Assembly (NCBI GenBank): GCA_001821015.1 | Contig: MHRQ01000022.1 | Span: 1 to 23,679, forward strand | Reading direction: 5' to 3' | DNA from: Candidatus Taylorbacteria bacterium RIFCSPHIGHO2_02_FULL_46_13 | GTDB lineage: Bacteria > Patescibacteriota > Minisyncoccia > Phycocordibacterales > DSPV01 | Length of the DNA: 23,679 bases | Part shown: piece after piece, positions 6,470-13,729 of the stretch | Layout: every line of letters begins with the position of its first letter | Position numbering within the stretch: the stretch's first letter is position 1 | The notes under the pieces: model-generated | What the model was told of the DNA's origin: nothing | What the model saw: only the letters and a program-made list of their open reading frames with translations | Databases searched by the model: none | Program-made: the position numbers and the translations under genes

Positions 6470-6685
6470 CTATTTTGGATGGTGCACAATCTCCCAGTTC
6501 TTGTTAGTGCTCATGAGTTCACCTCTAGCGAGCATGTGGGGAGGAACGAGGGTTACTCCACAATACTTACAGAAGTTGTACCCAACTGGGAATCCTCCAC
6601 AGTGTGAGCATTCGGTACCATTTACAATTCCTGCTAAACCTTTTGTTGATTCAGCTCGTTCAAGGATTTCATCGCGTAGATTCAT
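6470..6685 (-). CDS. Small zinc-ribbon protein, 71 aa
   Basis: Not assigned to a named family. The 71-aa product has a helical N-terminus (MNLRDEILERAEST), then a zinc ribbon with two CxxC knuckles: C26-S-H-C29 and C39-K-Y-C42, each followed by glycine. The C-terminus is short and polar. No DNA-binding helix or membrane segment is seen. Similar isolated ribbons in other bacteria bind nucleic acid or protein partners, but nothing here decides which. It converges on dnaK and diverges from dnaJ, so it sits inside the chaperone locus on the opposite strand. It has its own promoter and shares the dnaK terminator. The start lacks a clear Shine-Dalgarno sequence. Confidence 0.75.
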   Translation of the reverse strand: MNLRDEILERAESTKGLAGIVNGTECSHCGGFPVGYNFCKYCGVTLVPPHMLARGELMSTNKNWEIVHHPK

Positions 6686-6734
6686 AAATATGTCTATTAC
6701 AGGTTTGGCTGACGAAGAACTTTACTTAAAAACA

Positions 6735-6763
6735 AGACTAGCATATAATGTATAGTACGTCAA
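6735..6763 (-). promoter_or_regulatory. Promoter of the zinc-ribbon gene
   Basis: On the minus strand: TTGACG (6763-6758), 17 bp, extended TGC, then TAGTCT (6740-6735). The -10 is weak but the layout is the same as for the other small minus-strand genes. A plus-strand TATAAT (6744-6749), with TTTACT (6721-6726) 17 bp upstream, overlaps it and may drive dnaJ. The dnaJ leader that follows (6810-6856) holds four CATTTT copies and no ribosome binding site. Confidence 0.5.
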
Positions 6764-6860
6764 GTATGCAAGCATCCGCATTGCCTTATACTTACATCAG
6801 TCAATTTTACATTTTGCACTGTCATTTTCCATTTTGGTTTTTACATTTTTAACTTAAAAC

Positions 6861-7931
6861 GTGTCAAAAGATTATTACAATATTCTCGGTGTTGATAGAA
6901 AGGCTTCAAAAGAAGACGTTAAAAAAGCGTTTCGTAAACTGGCGCATAAGTTTCATCCCGATAAAAAAGGCGGTGATGAAGCAAAATTTAAAGAGCTTAA
7001 TGAAGCCTATAGTGTGCTTTCGGATGACAAGAAGCGCGCCGAGTATGACGCCTACGGACGCGTATTTTCTGATGGGGCAGGTGGCGGAGCATCGGGAGGC
7101 GCTAACCCATTTGAAGGCTTTGATTTTGGAGGATTCGGCTCCAACTTTGAAGGAGTGGACCTCGGTGATGTCTTTGGTGAATTTTTTGGTGGAGGTAAAG
7201 AACGTGCGCGCCGTGGCCGCGACATTTCCATAGATCTTGAGCTTCCTTTTAATGAAGCGGTGTTCGGTACTGAACGAAAAGTATTGTTAGGAAAGACGGG
7301 TTTTTGTGAGACGTGTAGTGGAAGTGGAGCAGCTCCGAGAAGTGAAATGCTTACGTGCACAATGTGCAATGGTCGCGGGAAAATTCATGAGACAAAACGT
7401 TCTTTCTTCGGTTCATTTTCAACGGTGGCAACCTGCACCACTTGTCAAGGGCGTGGCAAAGTTGCGAAAGAAAAATGCCACGCATGTCATGGCGTCGGTG
7501 TTCGCCGTAAAGATGAGGAAATCGCCTTGCGTATTCCACCGGGAATTGAAGACGGTGAAGTGATTCGCCTCACCGGCGGTGGGGAAGCGGTGGCAGGGGG
7601 TACTGCAGGCGATTTGTATGTAAAAATACACGTCAAGAAACATCCGCTATTCACCAAAGAGGGTAACAACCTTACTACTAATTTGAGCATCAAGCTGTCA
7701 ACCGCGCTTTTGGGAGGCGAGTACAAAATACAAACATTGGACGGAGATTTGACCGTCAAGGTTCCTGCCGGTGTTTCACTTGGAGAGATTTTACGTGTCC
7801 GCGGCAAAGGTATTCCGTATGATAAAAATAAGCGTGGCGACCTCTTAATAAAGCTTTCCATAGAATTACCTACAAAATTAAGTAAAGAAGCCCAGCGGTT
7901 GGTTGAGGAACTCAAAAAAGAAGGGATCTAA
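6861..7931 (+). CDS. dnaJ: Chaperone protein DnaJ (Hsp40)
   Basis: Co-chaperone that delivers substrates to DnaK and stimulates its ATPase. The 356-aa protein starts at a GTG (SKDYYNILGVDRKASK) and has the full class A layout: J domain with H32-P33-D34, a glycine/phenylalanine-rich segment (about 72-115), then four CxxCxGxG zinc repeats (CETCSGSG, CTMCNGRG, CTTCQGRG, CHACHGVG), and the C-terminal substrate domains (VRGKGIPYDKNKRGDLLIKL). All zinc ligands are present. Its stop overlaps the plsC start by one base (TAATG), so translation of plsC is probably coupled to it. It is separated from dnaK by the minus-strand zinc-ribbon gene. Confidence 0.97.
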   Translation: MSKDYYNILGVDRKASKEDVKKAFRKLAHKFHPDKKGGDEAKFKELNEAYSVLSDDKKRAEYDAYGRVFSDGAGGGASGGANPFEGFDFGGFGSNFEGVDLGDVFGEFFGGGKERARRGRDISIDLELPFNEAVFGTERKVLLGKTGFCETCSGSGAAPRSEMLTCTMCNGRGKIHETKRSFFGSFSTVATCTTCQGRGKVAKEKCHACHGVGVRRKDEEIALRIPPGIEDGEVIRLTGGGEAVAGGTAGDLYVKIHVKKHPLFTKEGNNLTTNLSIKLSTALLGGEYKIQTLDGDLTVKVPAGVSLGEILRVRGKGIPYDKNKRGDLLIKLSIELPTKLSKEAQRLVEELKKEGI

Positions 7932-8635
7932 TGGCTCCCTGGTACAGAATACTGCCGAACATATTACAGCGAGGTATTTGGGTACCCACGCGCCTTACAC
8001 TGCGTTTCTTTGTGCATTTTCGTATAACGGGGTGGCAGCAAGTAGCATCACTGCCGCGCGGAGTGATTTTTGCGCTTAATCACTCAAGCGAGCTTGACGC
8101 GGTAATTTTACCCGCTTCATTTCCTTTTTTGAGCATACTCTTTCCTATGTTTTACCTCTCCAGACCGAGAGATTTTTATAAACGAAGCGGCTGGCGGCAA
8201 TACTTTTATGGAGGCACGTTGTTTTTGATGTGGGGAGCGTATCCCGCCCCAGTAAATCAGCATAATTATGAAGCATCGCTTAAACACCATGTAACTATTC
8301 TTCAGCGAGGAAATAGTCTTTGTGTTTTTCCTGAAGGAGGAGTGAGCCCTGACGGTACCTTGCGAAAAGGGAGGGGTGGTGTGAGTTATCTATCATGGCG
8401 TAGCGGCAAGCCCGTCGTCCCCGTAGCCATAAAAGGTTCGTGGGGTATGTCGATAGGTGATTTTTTATTGAGGCGTAAATCTATATCTATTAATTTTGGT
8501 GATCCGATATTCCCCCGTGAACTCTTTCTGCATTGCCAAGGAGAACCCGTCGTCAACGCGACACAGAATGACTTTAATACCGCTACCGTGTTCATTATGA
8601 GTAAGATCTCTGAACTTAAAGAACGGTACCCTTAG
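7931..8635 (+). CDS. plsC: 1-acyl-sn-glycerol-3-phosphate acyltransferase (PlsC family)
   Basis: Membrane-associated acyltransferase that would add the second acyl chain in phosphatidic acid synthesis. The 234-aa protein has motif I NHSSELD (N50, H51, D56; the catalytic HX4D pair), and motif III VFPEGGVSPDGTLRKGRGG (E135). A following VPVAIKGSWG matches motif IV. A hydrophobic segment lies at about 58-76. The start overlaps the dnaJ stop. Many CPR bacteria lack complete lipid synthesis and may remodel scavenged lipids, so the true acceptor is uncertain. No T-rich terminator directly follows; the next is at 8855. Confidence 0.88.
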   Translation: MAPWYRILPNILQRGIWVPTRLTLRFFVHFRITGWQQVASLPRGVIFALNHSSELDAVILPASFPFLSILFPMFYLSRPRDFYKRSGWRQYFYGGTLFLMWGAYPAPVNQHNYEASLKHHVTILQRGNSLCVFPEGGVSPDGTLRKGRGGVSYLSWRSGKPVVPVAIKGSWGMSIGDFLLRRKSISINFGDPIFPRELFLHCQGEPVVNATQNDFNTATVFIMSKISELKERYP

Positions 8636-8695
8636 CGTTTTCTACCTCTTTACAAAGAGGAGGCTCCTTGATAGTGTCCTGTTGGAGGTGACACG

Positions 8696-8875
8696 ATGAA
8701 AATAATCCAAGTAGTTCCTCGTAGAACGATTCCTATATATTTTGGCCCCGTCATGGCTTGGGAGAAACTTCTGATTCATCTCCCCATACATACCTCCGTG
8801 CCTGCGAAGAATAATCGTTGTAAGACGGCCAAGATGCCTGCAGACCCTCCGTTTCCGTGCCTAGTCAAAGACTAG
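8696..8875 (+). CDS. Possible 59-aa protein, or a structured RNA
   Basis: Not recognised. The frame begins MKIIQVVPRRTIPIYFGPVM and runs 59 codons to TAG at 8873. Its start has the strongest Shine-Dalgarno sequence in the window (GGAGGTGA, 8684-8691), inside a hairpin formed by GTGTC (8674-8678) and GACAC (8690-8694). The protein is basic, with four prolines near cysteines in its C-terminus, and no membrane segment. Its last codons lie inside the terminator stem. The DNA also has RNA-like pairings: CCTCTTTACAAAGAGG (8645-8660), GGGAGA with TCTCCC (8761-8785), and TTGGCC-CC-GTC (8751-8761) with GAC-GGCCAA near 8824-8832. Coding and RNA readings cannot be separated from one sequence. Confidence 0.4.
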   Translation: MKIIQVVPRRTIPIYFGPVMAWEKLLIHLPIHTSVPAKNNRCKTAKMPADPPFPCLVKD

Positions 8876-8894
8876 GCGGACGGGGGGTTTTGTT
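8855..8894 (+). terminator. Intrinsic terminator upstream of trpS
   Basis: GCCTAGTC-AAA-GACTAGGC (8859-8877), extended by CCGT/ACGG, followed by a G-run and TTTTGTTTT. It ends the dnaJ-plsC transcript or the 59-codon unit. The T-run abuts the trpS -35. No T-box sequence is seen, so it is not an obvious tRNA-sensing attenuator. Confidence 0.8.
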
Positions 8895-8923
8895 TTGGCA
8901 ATAAGGGTTTTTTCTGTTAGTAT
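8895..8923 (+). promoter_or_regulatory. trpS promoter, leaderless type
   Basis: TTGGCA (8895-8900), 17 bp, extended TG, TAGTAT (8918-8923). The trpS ATG follows after only 8 nt, so the transcript would start at or next to the initiation codon. Confidence 0.65.
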
Positions 8924-8931
8924 TTTGAACA

Positions 8932-9879
8932 ATGACATCAAATTCTAAAATTCTTCTATCGGGTGTAAAGCCAACGGGGCGACCCCATATCGGAAACTAT
9001 TTTGGCGCCATGAAAATATTCGTGGACATGCAGGAAACTCATGAGTGTTATATTTTTGTTGCGAACTTGCATGCACTGACCTCGGTTCGCAATAAAGTAG
9101 AACTTGAAAGGCAAACACTGGACGTTGTTATAGATTATCTTGCTATCGGTATAGATCCCCAAAAAACCGTTCTCTATAAACAGTCTGATGTCCCACAAGT
9201 GACCGAACTTTCTTGGATTTTCAACTGCATAACCACCATGCCATACTTGATGAGAGCTCACGCGTTCAAGGATGCAGAAGCAAAAAATAAAGAAATAGAC
9301 GTTGGCACCTTTGATTATCCGCTTTTAATGGCCGCCGATATTTTGATTCAGGATGCGAATATCGTACCGACTGGTAAAGACCAAAAACAGCATGTTGAAA
9401 TCGCTCGCGATACAGCCGAAAAATTCAACCGAATATTTGGAGAAACATTTGTCTTGCCAGAAAGTTATATATCAGAAAATGTTGCGGTGATCCCAGGTAT
9501 AGACGGTCAGAAAATGAGTAAGAGCTACAACAACACCATTTCGTTATTTGCTGAAGATACAGAAATAGAAAAAGCGGTCATGTCTATTGTCACCGACTCT
9601 GGTTCTGGTGTTCCTATGCACGTTTATAATATTCACAAACTCTTCAAAGATAACGACTCATTGGACAAACTGTACCAAGAAAAGAAAGGCAAATACAAAG
9701 ACCTCAAAGAAGCTCTTGCGGATGACATCAAAACTTTTATAGCGCCGCTGAGAGAAAAACGTCGAGCGTTAGCAAGCGATATATCTTCTATTAAAAAAAT
9801 CCTTACTGAGGGTGGTGAAAAAGCAACCCAGAGGGCGGAAGTGAAGATGAACGATGTCCGAATGAAAGTCGGTATCTGA
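8932..9879 (+). CDS. trpS: Tryptophanyl-tRNA synthetase
   Basis: Class I synthetase charging tRNA-Trp. The 315-aa protein has the HIGH-type motif PHIGN (18-22) after SGVKPTGR, which is typical of TrpRS. The KMSKS motif is intact at residues 194-198 (GIDGQKMSKSYNNTISLF). Between them lies YPLLMAADILIQDANIVPTGKDQKQHVEIARD, the conserved tryptophan-pocket region. The C-terminal helical anticodon domain is somewhat short compared with the usual 325-335 aa. It is transcribed from its own leaderless promoter, and the MATE gene starts 1 nt after its stop, so the two are co-translated. Confidence 0.97.
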   Translation: MTSNSKILLSGVKPTGRPHIGNYFGAMKIFVDMQETHECYIFVANLHALTSVRNKVELERQTLDVVIDYLAIGIDPQKTVLYKQSDVPQVTELSWIFNCITTMPYLMRAHAFKDAEAKNKEIDVGTFDYPLLMAADILIQDANIVPTGKDQKQHVEIARDTAEKFNRIFGETFVLPESYISENVAVIPGIDGQKMSKSYNNTISLFAEDTEIEKAVMSIVTDSGSGVPMHVYNIHKLFKDNDSLDKLYQEKKGKYKDLKEALADDIKTFIAPLREKRRALASDISSIKKILTEGGEKATQRAEVKMNDVRMKVGI

Positions 9880-9880
9880 T

Positions 9881-11230
9881 ATGGATCAAAACGGCGATAA
9901 ACTTATCACACATCCAATACCGTCTCTTATCAAAGAGATCGCTATACCCGCAATTGTCGGGTTCTTTTTTAACACCATGTTTAACGTGGTAGACACGTTT
10001 TATGGGGGACTGCTGTCTACTGAAGCGCTTGCGGCACTTTCTCTTTCATTCCCCGTATTTTTCATCATTATTGCCATTGGTAGCGGTCTTTCAACCGGTT
10101 CTACTACCTTGATTGCCAATGCCCTTGGCGCCGGTAAGCCAGAGGAAGCAAAAACTCTCGCTGTCCAGAGCATAACGCTCAGTATTTTATTTTCTTTAGC
10201 GCTTTCTTTTGCAGGAATTTTAATCTCTCCACTTTTGTTTACACTTCTTGGGGCGACTGCGCAGTACCTTTCGCTCTCACTTGATTACATGAATGTAATC
10301 TTTTTTGGCACCGTGTTTTTTATGCTCGCATATACGCTCAATGCAGTACTCAGCGCCATAGGAAATACAAAAATCTTTAGAAACTTCTTAGTCGTAGGAT
10401 GTCTTTTGAACGTGCTTTTAGACCCGTGGTTCATGTATGGCTGGTTTGGCTTCCCGGCACTTGGCCTTAAGGGTGTGGCACTTGCAACTATCGTCATTCA
10501 AGTCTTTGGGTGTGTGTATATGGCTTTCAAAATTAAACATCTGGGGCTTTTGTCTGGTATGAACATAAAAGATTACTACCCTAAACTCTCAGTGTTCTCC
10601 CATATCGCTTCACAAGGCGTTCCGGCAGCGCTTAATATGTTCACGGTAGGCATCGGTATTTTTGTTATTACGTATTTTATTTCTCCGTTCGGTAAAGAAG
10701 CCGTGGCCGCATACGGAATTGCAACACGTGTTGAACAAATCTTTCTCTTGCCAACCATTGGACTGACTATTGCAACGCTCACGCTCGTTGGTCAAAATAA
10801 TGGCGCACATCGTAAGGATAGAGTTGAGGAAACGTGGCGCACCTGTATTAGATACGGCATGTATATTATGACTATAGGAACCCTCGGTATCTTTTTCTTT
10901 GCCTCAAAGTTTATGGAATTATTTACACATGACCCACTGGTTATTTCGAGTGGCATCGTATATCTGAAAATCGCTGCGTTTATTACATGGGCCTATGCAC
11001 TTTTATTTATCAGCGTGTCAGCCTTGCAGGGACTGAAAAAACCTCTCTATCCGCTCTGGATAGGCCTCGCACGCCAGATTGTTGCCCCAATTATCGTGTT
11101 TACGCTGACTGCGCGCGCATTTGGTATCGTAGGCATTTGGTGGGGAATTTTTGCCATAACGTGGGCTGCTGCTTTTATTACACTTTTTTATCTCAAAAAC
11201 GTCCTTACACACAGCCCTCATCGCGTTTAA
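9881..11230 (+). CDS. MATE family efflux transporter
   Basis: Multidrug and toxic compound extrusion antiporter of the inner membrane (NorM/DinF type), driven by H+ or Na+. The 449-aa length is normal. About twelve hydrophobic segments can be counted in two similar halves. The first has the typical IPAIVGFFFNTMFNVVDTFYGG; the second half begins near residue 245 (GVPAALNMFTVGIG) and contains AYGIATRVEQIFLLPTIGL. The substrate cannot be predicted; some MATE proteins in this superfamily (MurJ-like) flip lipids, but the sequence looks more like drug-type MATE. It starts 1 nt after trpS and is followed by a terminator. Confidence 0.92.
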   Translation: MDQNGDKLITHPIPSLIKEIAIPAIVGFFFNTMFNVVDTFYGGLLSTEALAALSLSFPVFFIIIAIGSGLSTGSTTLIANALGAGKPEEAKTLAVQSITLSILFSLALSFAGILISPLLFTLLGATAQYLSLSLDYMNVIFFGTVFFMLAYTLNAVLSAIGNTKIFRNFLVVGCLLNVLLDPWFMYGWFGFPALGLKGVALATIVIQVFGCVYMAFKIKHLGLLSGMNIKDYYPKLSVFSHIASQGVPAALNMFTVGIGIFVITYFISPFGKEAVAAYGIATRVEQIFLLPTIGLTIATLTLVGQNNGAHRKDRVEETWRTCIRYGMYIMTIGTLGIFFFASKFMELFTHDPLVISSGIVYLKIAAFITWAYALLFISVSALQGLKKPLYPLWIGLARQIVAPIIVFTLTARAFGIVGIWWGIFAITWAAAFITLFYLKNVLTHSPHRV

Positions 11231-11256
11231 ATCCCTATGCAGAACATGGGATTTTT
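11229..11256 (+). terminator. Terminator of the trpS-MATE transcript
   Basis: AAATCCC (11229-11235) pairs with GGGATTT (11248-11254), extended inward by TATG/CAT with a one-base bulge, followed by more T. It starts inside the MATE stop codon. Confidence 0.75.
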
Positions 11257-11269
11257 GTTACCATAGCCC

Positions 11270-11295
11270 CATGGTGGACAACGTATTCCACCATG
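11270..11295. promoter_or_regulatory. Inverted repeat just upstream of scpA
   Basis: CATGGTGG (11270-11277) and CCACCATG (11288-11295) are exact inverted copies separated by 10 bp, ending 7 nt before the scpA ATG. It could be an operator or a leader hairpin. No convincing -10/-35 pair is seen beside it. Confidence 0.4.
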
Positions 11296-11302
11296 TTTAA
11301 TT

Positions 11303-12043
11303 ATGATTGGCGAACACGCGTATAGCTATATTGTAAAAACGGGTTCTTTTCAGGGCCCGCTTGACTTACTGCTTGACTTAATTGAGAAACGCAAGCTCCC
11401 TATTAGCGAAGTTTCTCTTGCAGGTGTTGCTGATGATTATATAACGTATGTTAAAACACTCTCCGAATTTCCAATTGCGATGAGTGCGCATTTTATTTTG
11501 ATCGCCTCAACGCTTCTCTTAATAAAATCAAAATCACTTCTTCCCAATCTCTCCCTCTCTGAAGAAGAGCAGGGGAGTATCGCAGATTTAGAGCGGCGTC
11601 TCAAACTTTACAAACGCGCGAGAGAGCTTGGTCGTACGATACAATCCCGTTTTGGAAAACATATAATCTTTGCGCCCGAACAACGTATGGAGGTCGTCGT
11701 GTTTTCTCCTGACAAGCGTACAACCATCCCATTCCTCTCTGAAGCTTTGAAAACACTCTTGCATAATCTTCCTAAAGCTCCCGCCCTTACGAAGGCAGTG
11801 GTTGCGAAAGTTGTAAGTTTAGAAGAAATGATTAGCAACCTCACCGAGCGGATTAAAACCAGTCTTAAATTAAGTTTTCGCGATTTTGCCCATGTTGGTA
11901 AAAAAGAAAAAGTGCATGTGATTGTAAGTTTTTTGGCAATGTTGGAACTCGTCAAACAGGGAGTGATTTCCGTGCGTCAAGACAAACATTTTGATGAGAT
12001 TCTTATGGAGACAGACCGTCTTGAAGTGCCTCGATACACATAA
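11303..12043 (+). CDS. scpA: Segregation and condensation protein A
   Basis: Kleisin of the bacterial SMC condensin, bridging the SMC heads and binding ScpB. The 246-aa protein shows the family N-terminus FQGPLDLLLDLIEKRKLPISEVSLAGVADDYI (about 16-47), which contacts the SMC neck, then FILIASTLLLIKSKSLLPNL. The C-terminal winged-helix part is around 195-240 (KVHVIVSFLAMLELVKQGVISVRQ). The start MIGEHAYSYIVKTGSF is the only in-frame ATG that keeps this N-terminus. It is followed by scpB after 3 nt; smc itself is not in the window. Confidence 0.94.
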   Translation: MIGEHAYSYIVKTGSFQGPLDLLLDLIEKRKLPISEVSLAGVADDYITYVKTLSEFPIAMSAHFILIASTLLLIKSKSLLPNLSLSEEEQGSIADLERRLKLYKRARELGRTIQSRFGKHIIFAPEQRMEVVVFSPDKRTTIPFLSEALKTLLHNLPKAPALTKAVVAKVVSLEEMISNLTERIKTSLKLSFRDFAHVGKKEKVHVIVSFLAMLELVKQGVISVRQDKHFDEILMETDRLEVPRYT

Positions 12044-12046
12044 CCT

Positions 12047-12613
12047 ATGAACAATATTACAAAAAAAATAGAGGCGATTCTGTTTTGGAGGGCTGAACCG
12101 ATCTCAAAAAAGAAGCTCGCTGAATTTTTACAGATTCCGGTAGCAGAAATTGAGAAAGAAATCGCCACCTTAGAGTCTGAACTGCATACTCGTGGCATTG
12201 TACTGATACGCAAGGAAGATGAAGTAATGCTTGGCACTGCGCCCGAGCACTCCACGTTGATTGAACGTTTAACCAAAGAGGAACTACACAAAGAACTCGG
12301 TAAAGCAGGCCTGGAAACACTTTCTATCGTTCTCTACTTCGGCCCTGTCACGCGCTCTGAAATAGACTACATACGGGGCGTCAACTCTACGTTTGTTTTA
12401 AGAAATCTTATGGTTCGTGGGCTCGTAGAACGCAGTACCAATACAGAAGACCAGCGAAGTTTCCTTTACAAACCGACCTTTCAAATGCTCTCGTTTTTGG
12501 GTCTTACCAGCGTGCGAGATATGCCAGACTATGATTCTGCGCAAGCAGAATTGAAGAATTTTAAGGAATCACAAGCACAAGAAGATACCTCGAGTAAAGA
12601 AGAATCCGTCTAA
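12047..12613 (+). CDS. scpB: Segregation and condensation protein B
   Basis: ScpB dimers bind the ScpA kleisin and regulate SMC ATPase and DNA loading. The 188-aa protein consists of two winged-helix domains: about 1-80 (ITKKIEAILFWRAEPISKKKLAEFL) and about 85-165 (LSIVLYFGPVTRSEIDYIRGVNS, then LMVRGLVER and FLYKPTFQMLSFLGL). The C-terminal tail is acidic and likely disordered. It starts 3 nt after scpA and ends 1 nt before the carboxypeptidase gene, which indicates a single operon. Confidence 0.94.
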   Translation: MNNITKKIEAILFWRAEPISKKKLAEFLQIPVAEIEKEIATLESELHTRGIVLIRKEDEVMLGTAPEHSTLIERLTKEELHKELGKAGLETLSIVLYFGPVTRSEIDYIRGVNSTFVLRNLMVRGLVERSTNTEDQRSFLYKPTFQMLSFLGLTSVRDMPDYDSAQAELKNFKESQAQEDTSSKEESV

Positions 12614-12614
12614 T

Positions 12615-13649
12615 ATGTCTCCCACACCAGGAAAACATCAGGTGGCTCTCATACCCCTGTGGGTTATAAACCTCATAGGTTTCTGTTGCGCGCTGGCACT
12701 GTCGGTATCGTTAGTGTATTGGTATTCTTTGGACTCTATCGTTTTGCGTCAGCAAACACAGGCACAAGCGGCAAGAAAAATCACCCCACCGCAAGAACTT
12801 TCCGTAAACCCTTTTGAGAACCTTGCGCTGGCCGCAAAAGCAGCGATTGTGTACAACCCTTCAGTAAAACAGGTAGTGTACGGTTTCAATGAAGAATTAC
12901 AGCTCCCGCTCGCCTCGTTGACTAAACTGATGACTGCGTTAGTAGCTGAAGAAACCGTGCCTCCTTATATGGCGGTGACGATTTTGCCATTACCAAAAGA
13001 AGCGGACGTACAGTTACATGTTGGAGAAAAATGGTCTCTTACCGATCTTCTCTCATACACCTTAACTACTTCTTCAAATAGCGGCGCTAATTCCATTGCC
13101 GCTGCCGTGTCGGCGTTTCTTGACGGACAAGAAACTACGACGGAGTTGACAACCTTGCCTCACACGTTTATAGAAGCAATGAACCAGAAAGTAGCTCAGC
13201 TTTCTCTCATGCAAACGTATTTTCTTAATAGTACGGGTCTTGATACTACGGGAGAACAGGGGGGGGCGTACGGATCTGCAAAAGACCTCGCACTTTTGCT
13301 CGCAGAGATTCTAAAACAACATCCGCAACTTCTTGCGCCAACCACACAGACTGAAAATATCTTTATTGGGCCAGACGGGCGTAAAATTATTGCCCATAAT
13401 ACCAATGTTATTGCTGCCAACATTCCGGGTCTCGTCGGTTCAAAAACAGGATTGACTGATCTTGCAGGAGGTAACTTGGCGATTGTTTTTGACGCGAGTT
13501 TCGGAGAGCCTTTTATCGTCGTCGTACTTGGTTCAAGCGCCGAAGAGCGCTTTACCGATATACAAACGCTCGTGCAGGCGACCATCACGTATCTGGGGTC
13601 AGCGATGCAATCTAGCACTGTGGTAGACCCTCTTACGCTCTATCACTGA
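12615..13649 (+). CDS. D-alanyl-D-alanine carboxypeptidase, S11 family
   Basis: Penicillin-binding-protein-type serine peptidase that trims the terminal D-Ala from peptidoglycan stem peptides. The 344-aa protein has one N-terminal membrane anchor (about 12-37), then the transpeptidase fold with all three active-site motifs: S101-L-T-K104 (nucleophile and general base), S153-S-N155, and K277-T-G279. The C-terminal beta domain of DacA-type enzymes appears to be missing, since the protein ends about 65 residues after KTG. It starts 1 nt after scpB, coupling wall trimming to condensin expression. A small hairpin (AGGGT-TTAAT-ACCCT, 13701-13715) follows and lies inside the mraY promoter spacer. 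Confidence 0.9.
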   Translation: MSPTPGKHQVALIPLWVINLIGFCCALALSVSLVYWYSLDSIVLRQQTQAQAARKITPPQELSVNPFENLALAAKAAIVYNPSVKQVVYGFNEELQLPLASLTKLMTALVAEETVPPYMAVTILPLPKEADVQLHVGEKWSLTDLLSYTLTTSSNSGANSIAAAVSAFLDGQETTTELTTLPHTFIEAMNQKVAQLSLMQTYFLNSTGLDTTGEQGGAYGSAKDLALLLAEILKQHPQLLAPTTQTENIFIGPDGRKIIAHNTNVIAANIPGLVGSKTGLTDLAGGNLAIVFDASFGEPFIVVVLGSSAEERFTDIQTLVQATITYLGSAMQSSTVVDPLTLYH

Positions 13650-13693
13650 ACTATTTTATCGCCTAGCTGATGAACAGGTTGCGGATTAAGGTC

Positions 13694-13722
13694 TTGCCCT
13701 AGGGTTTAATACCCTTTATTAT
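13694..13722 (+). promoter_or_regulatory. mraY promoter, leaderless type
   Basis: TTGCCC (13694-13699), 17 bp, TATTAT (13717-13722), then ATG after 7 nt. The spacer contains the small inverted repeat AGGGT-TTAAT-ACCCT. Confidence 0.5.
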
Positions 13723-13729
13723 CAACCGT

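Noticed and set aside
7487..7915. 142-aa minus-strand frame inside dnaJ
   Set aside because: Shadow frame opposite an intact DnaJ with all zinc motifs.
8641..8895. T-box riboswitch before trpS
   Set aside because: T-box regulation of trpS is known in Firmicutes, but no T-box consensus is present and the trpS promoter lies after the terminator.
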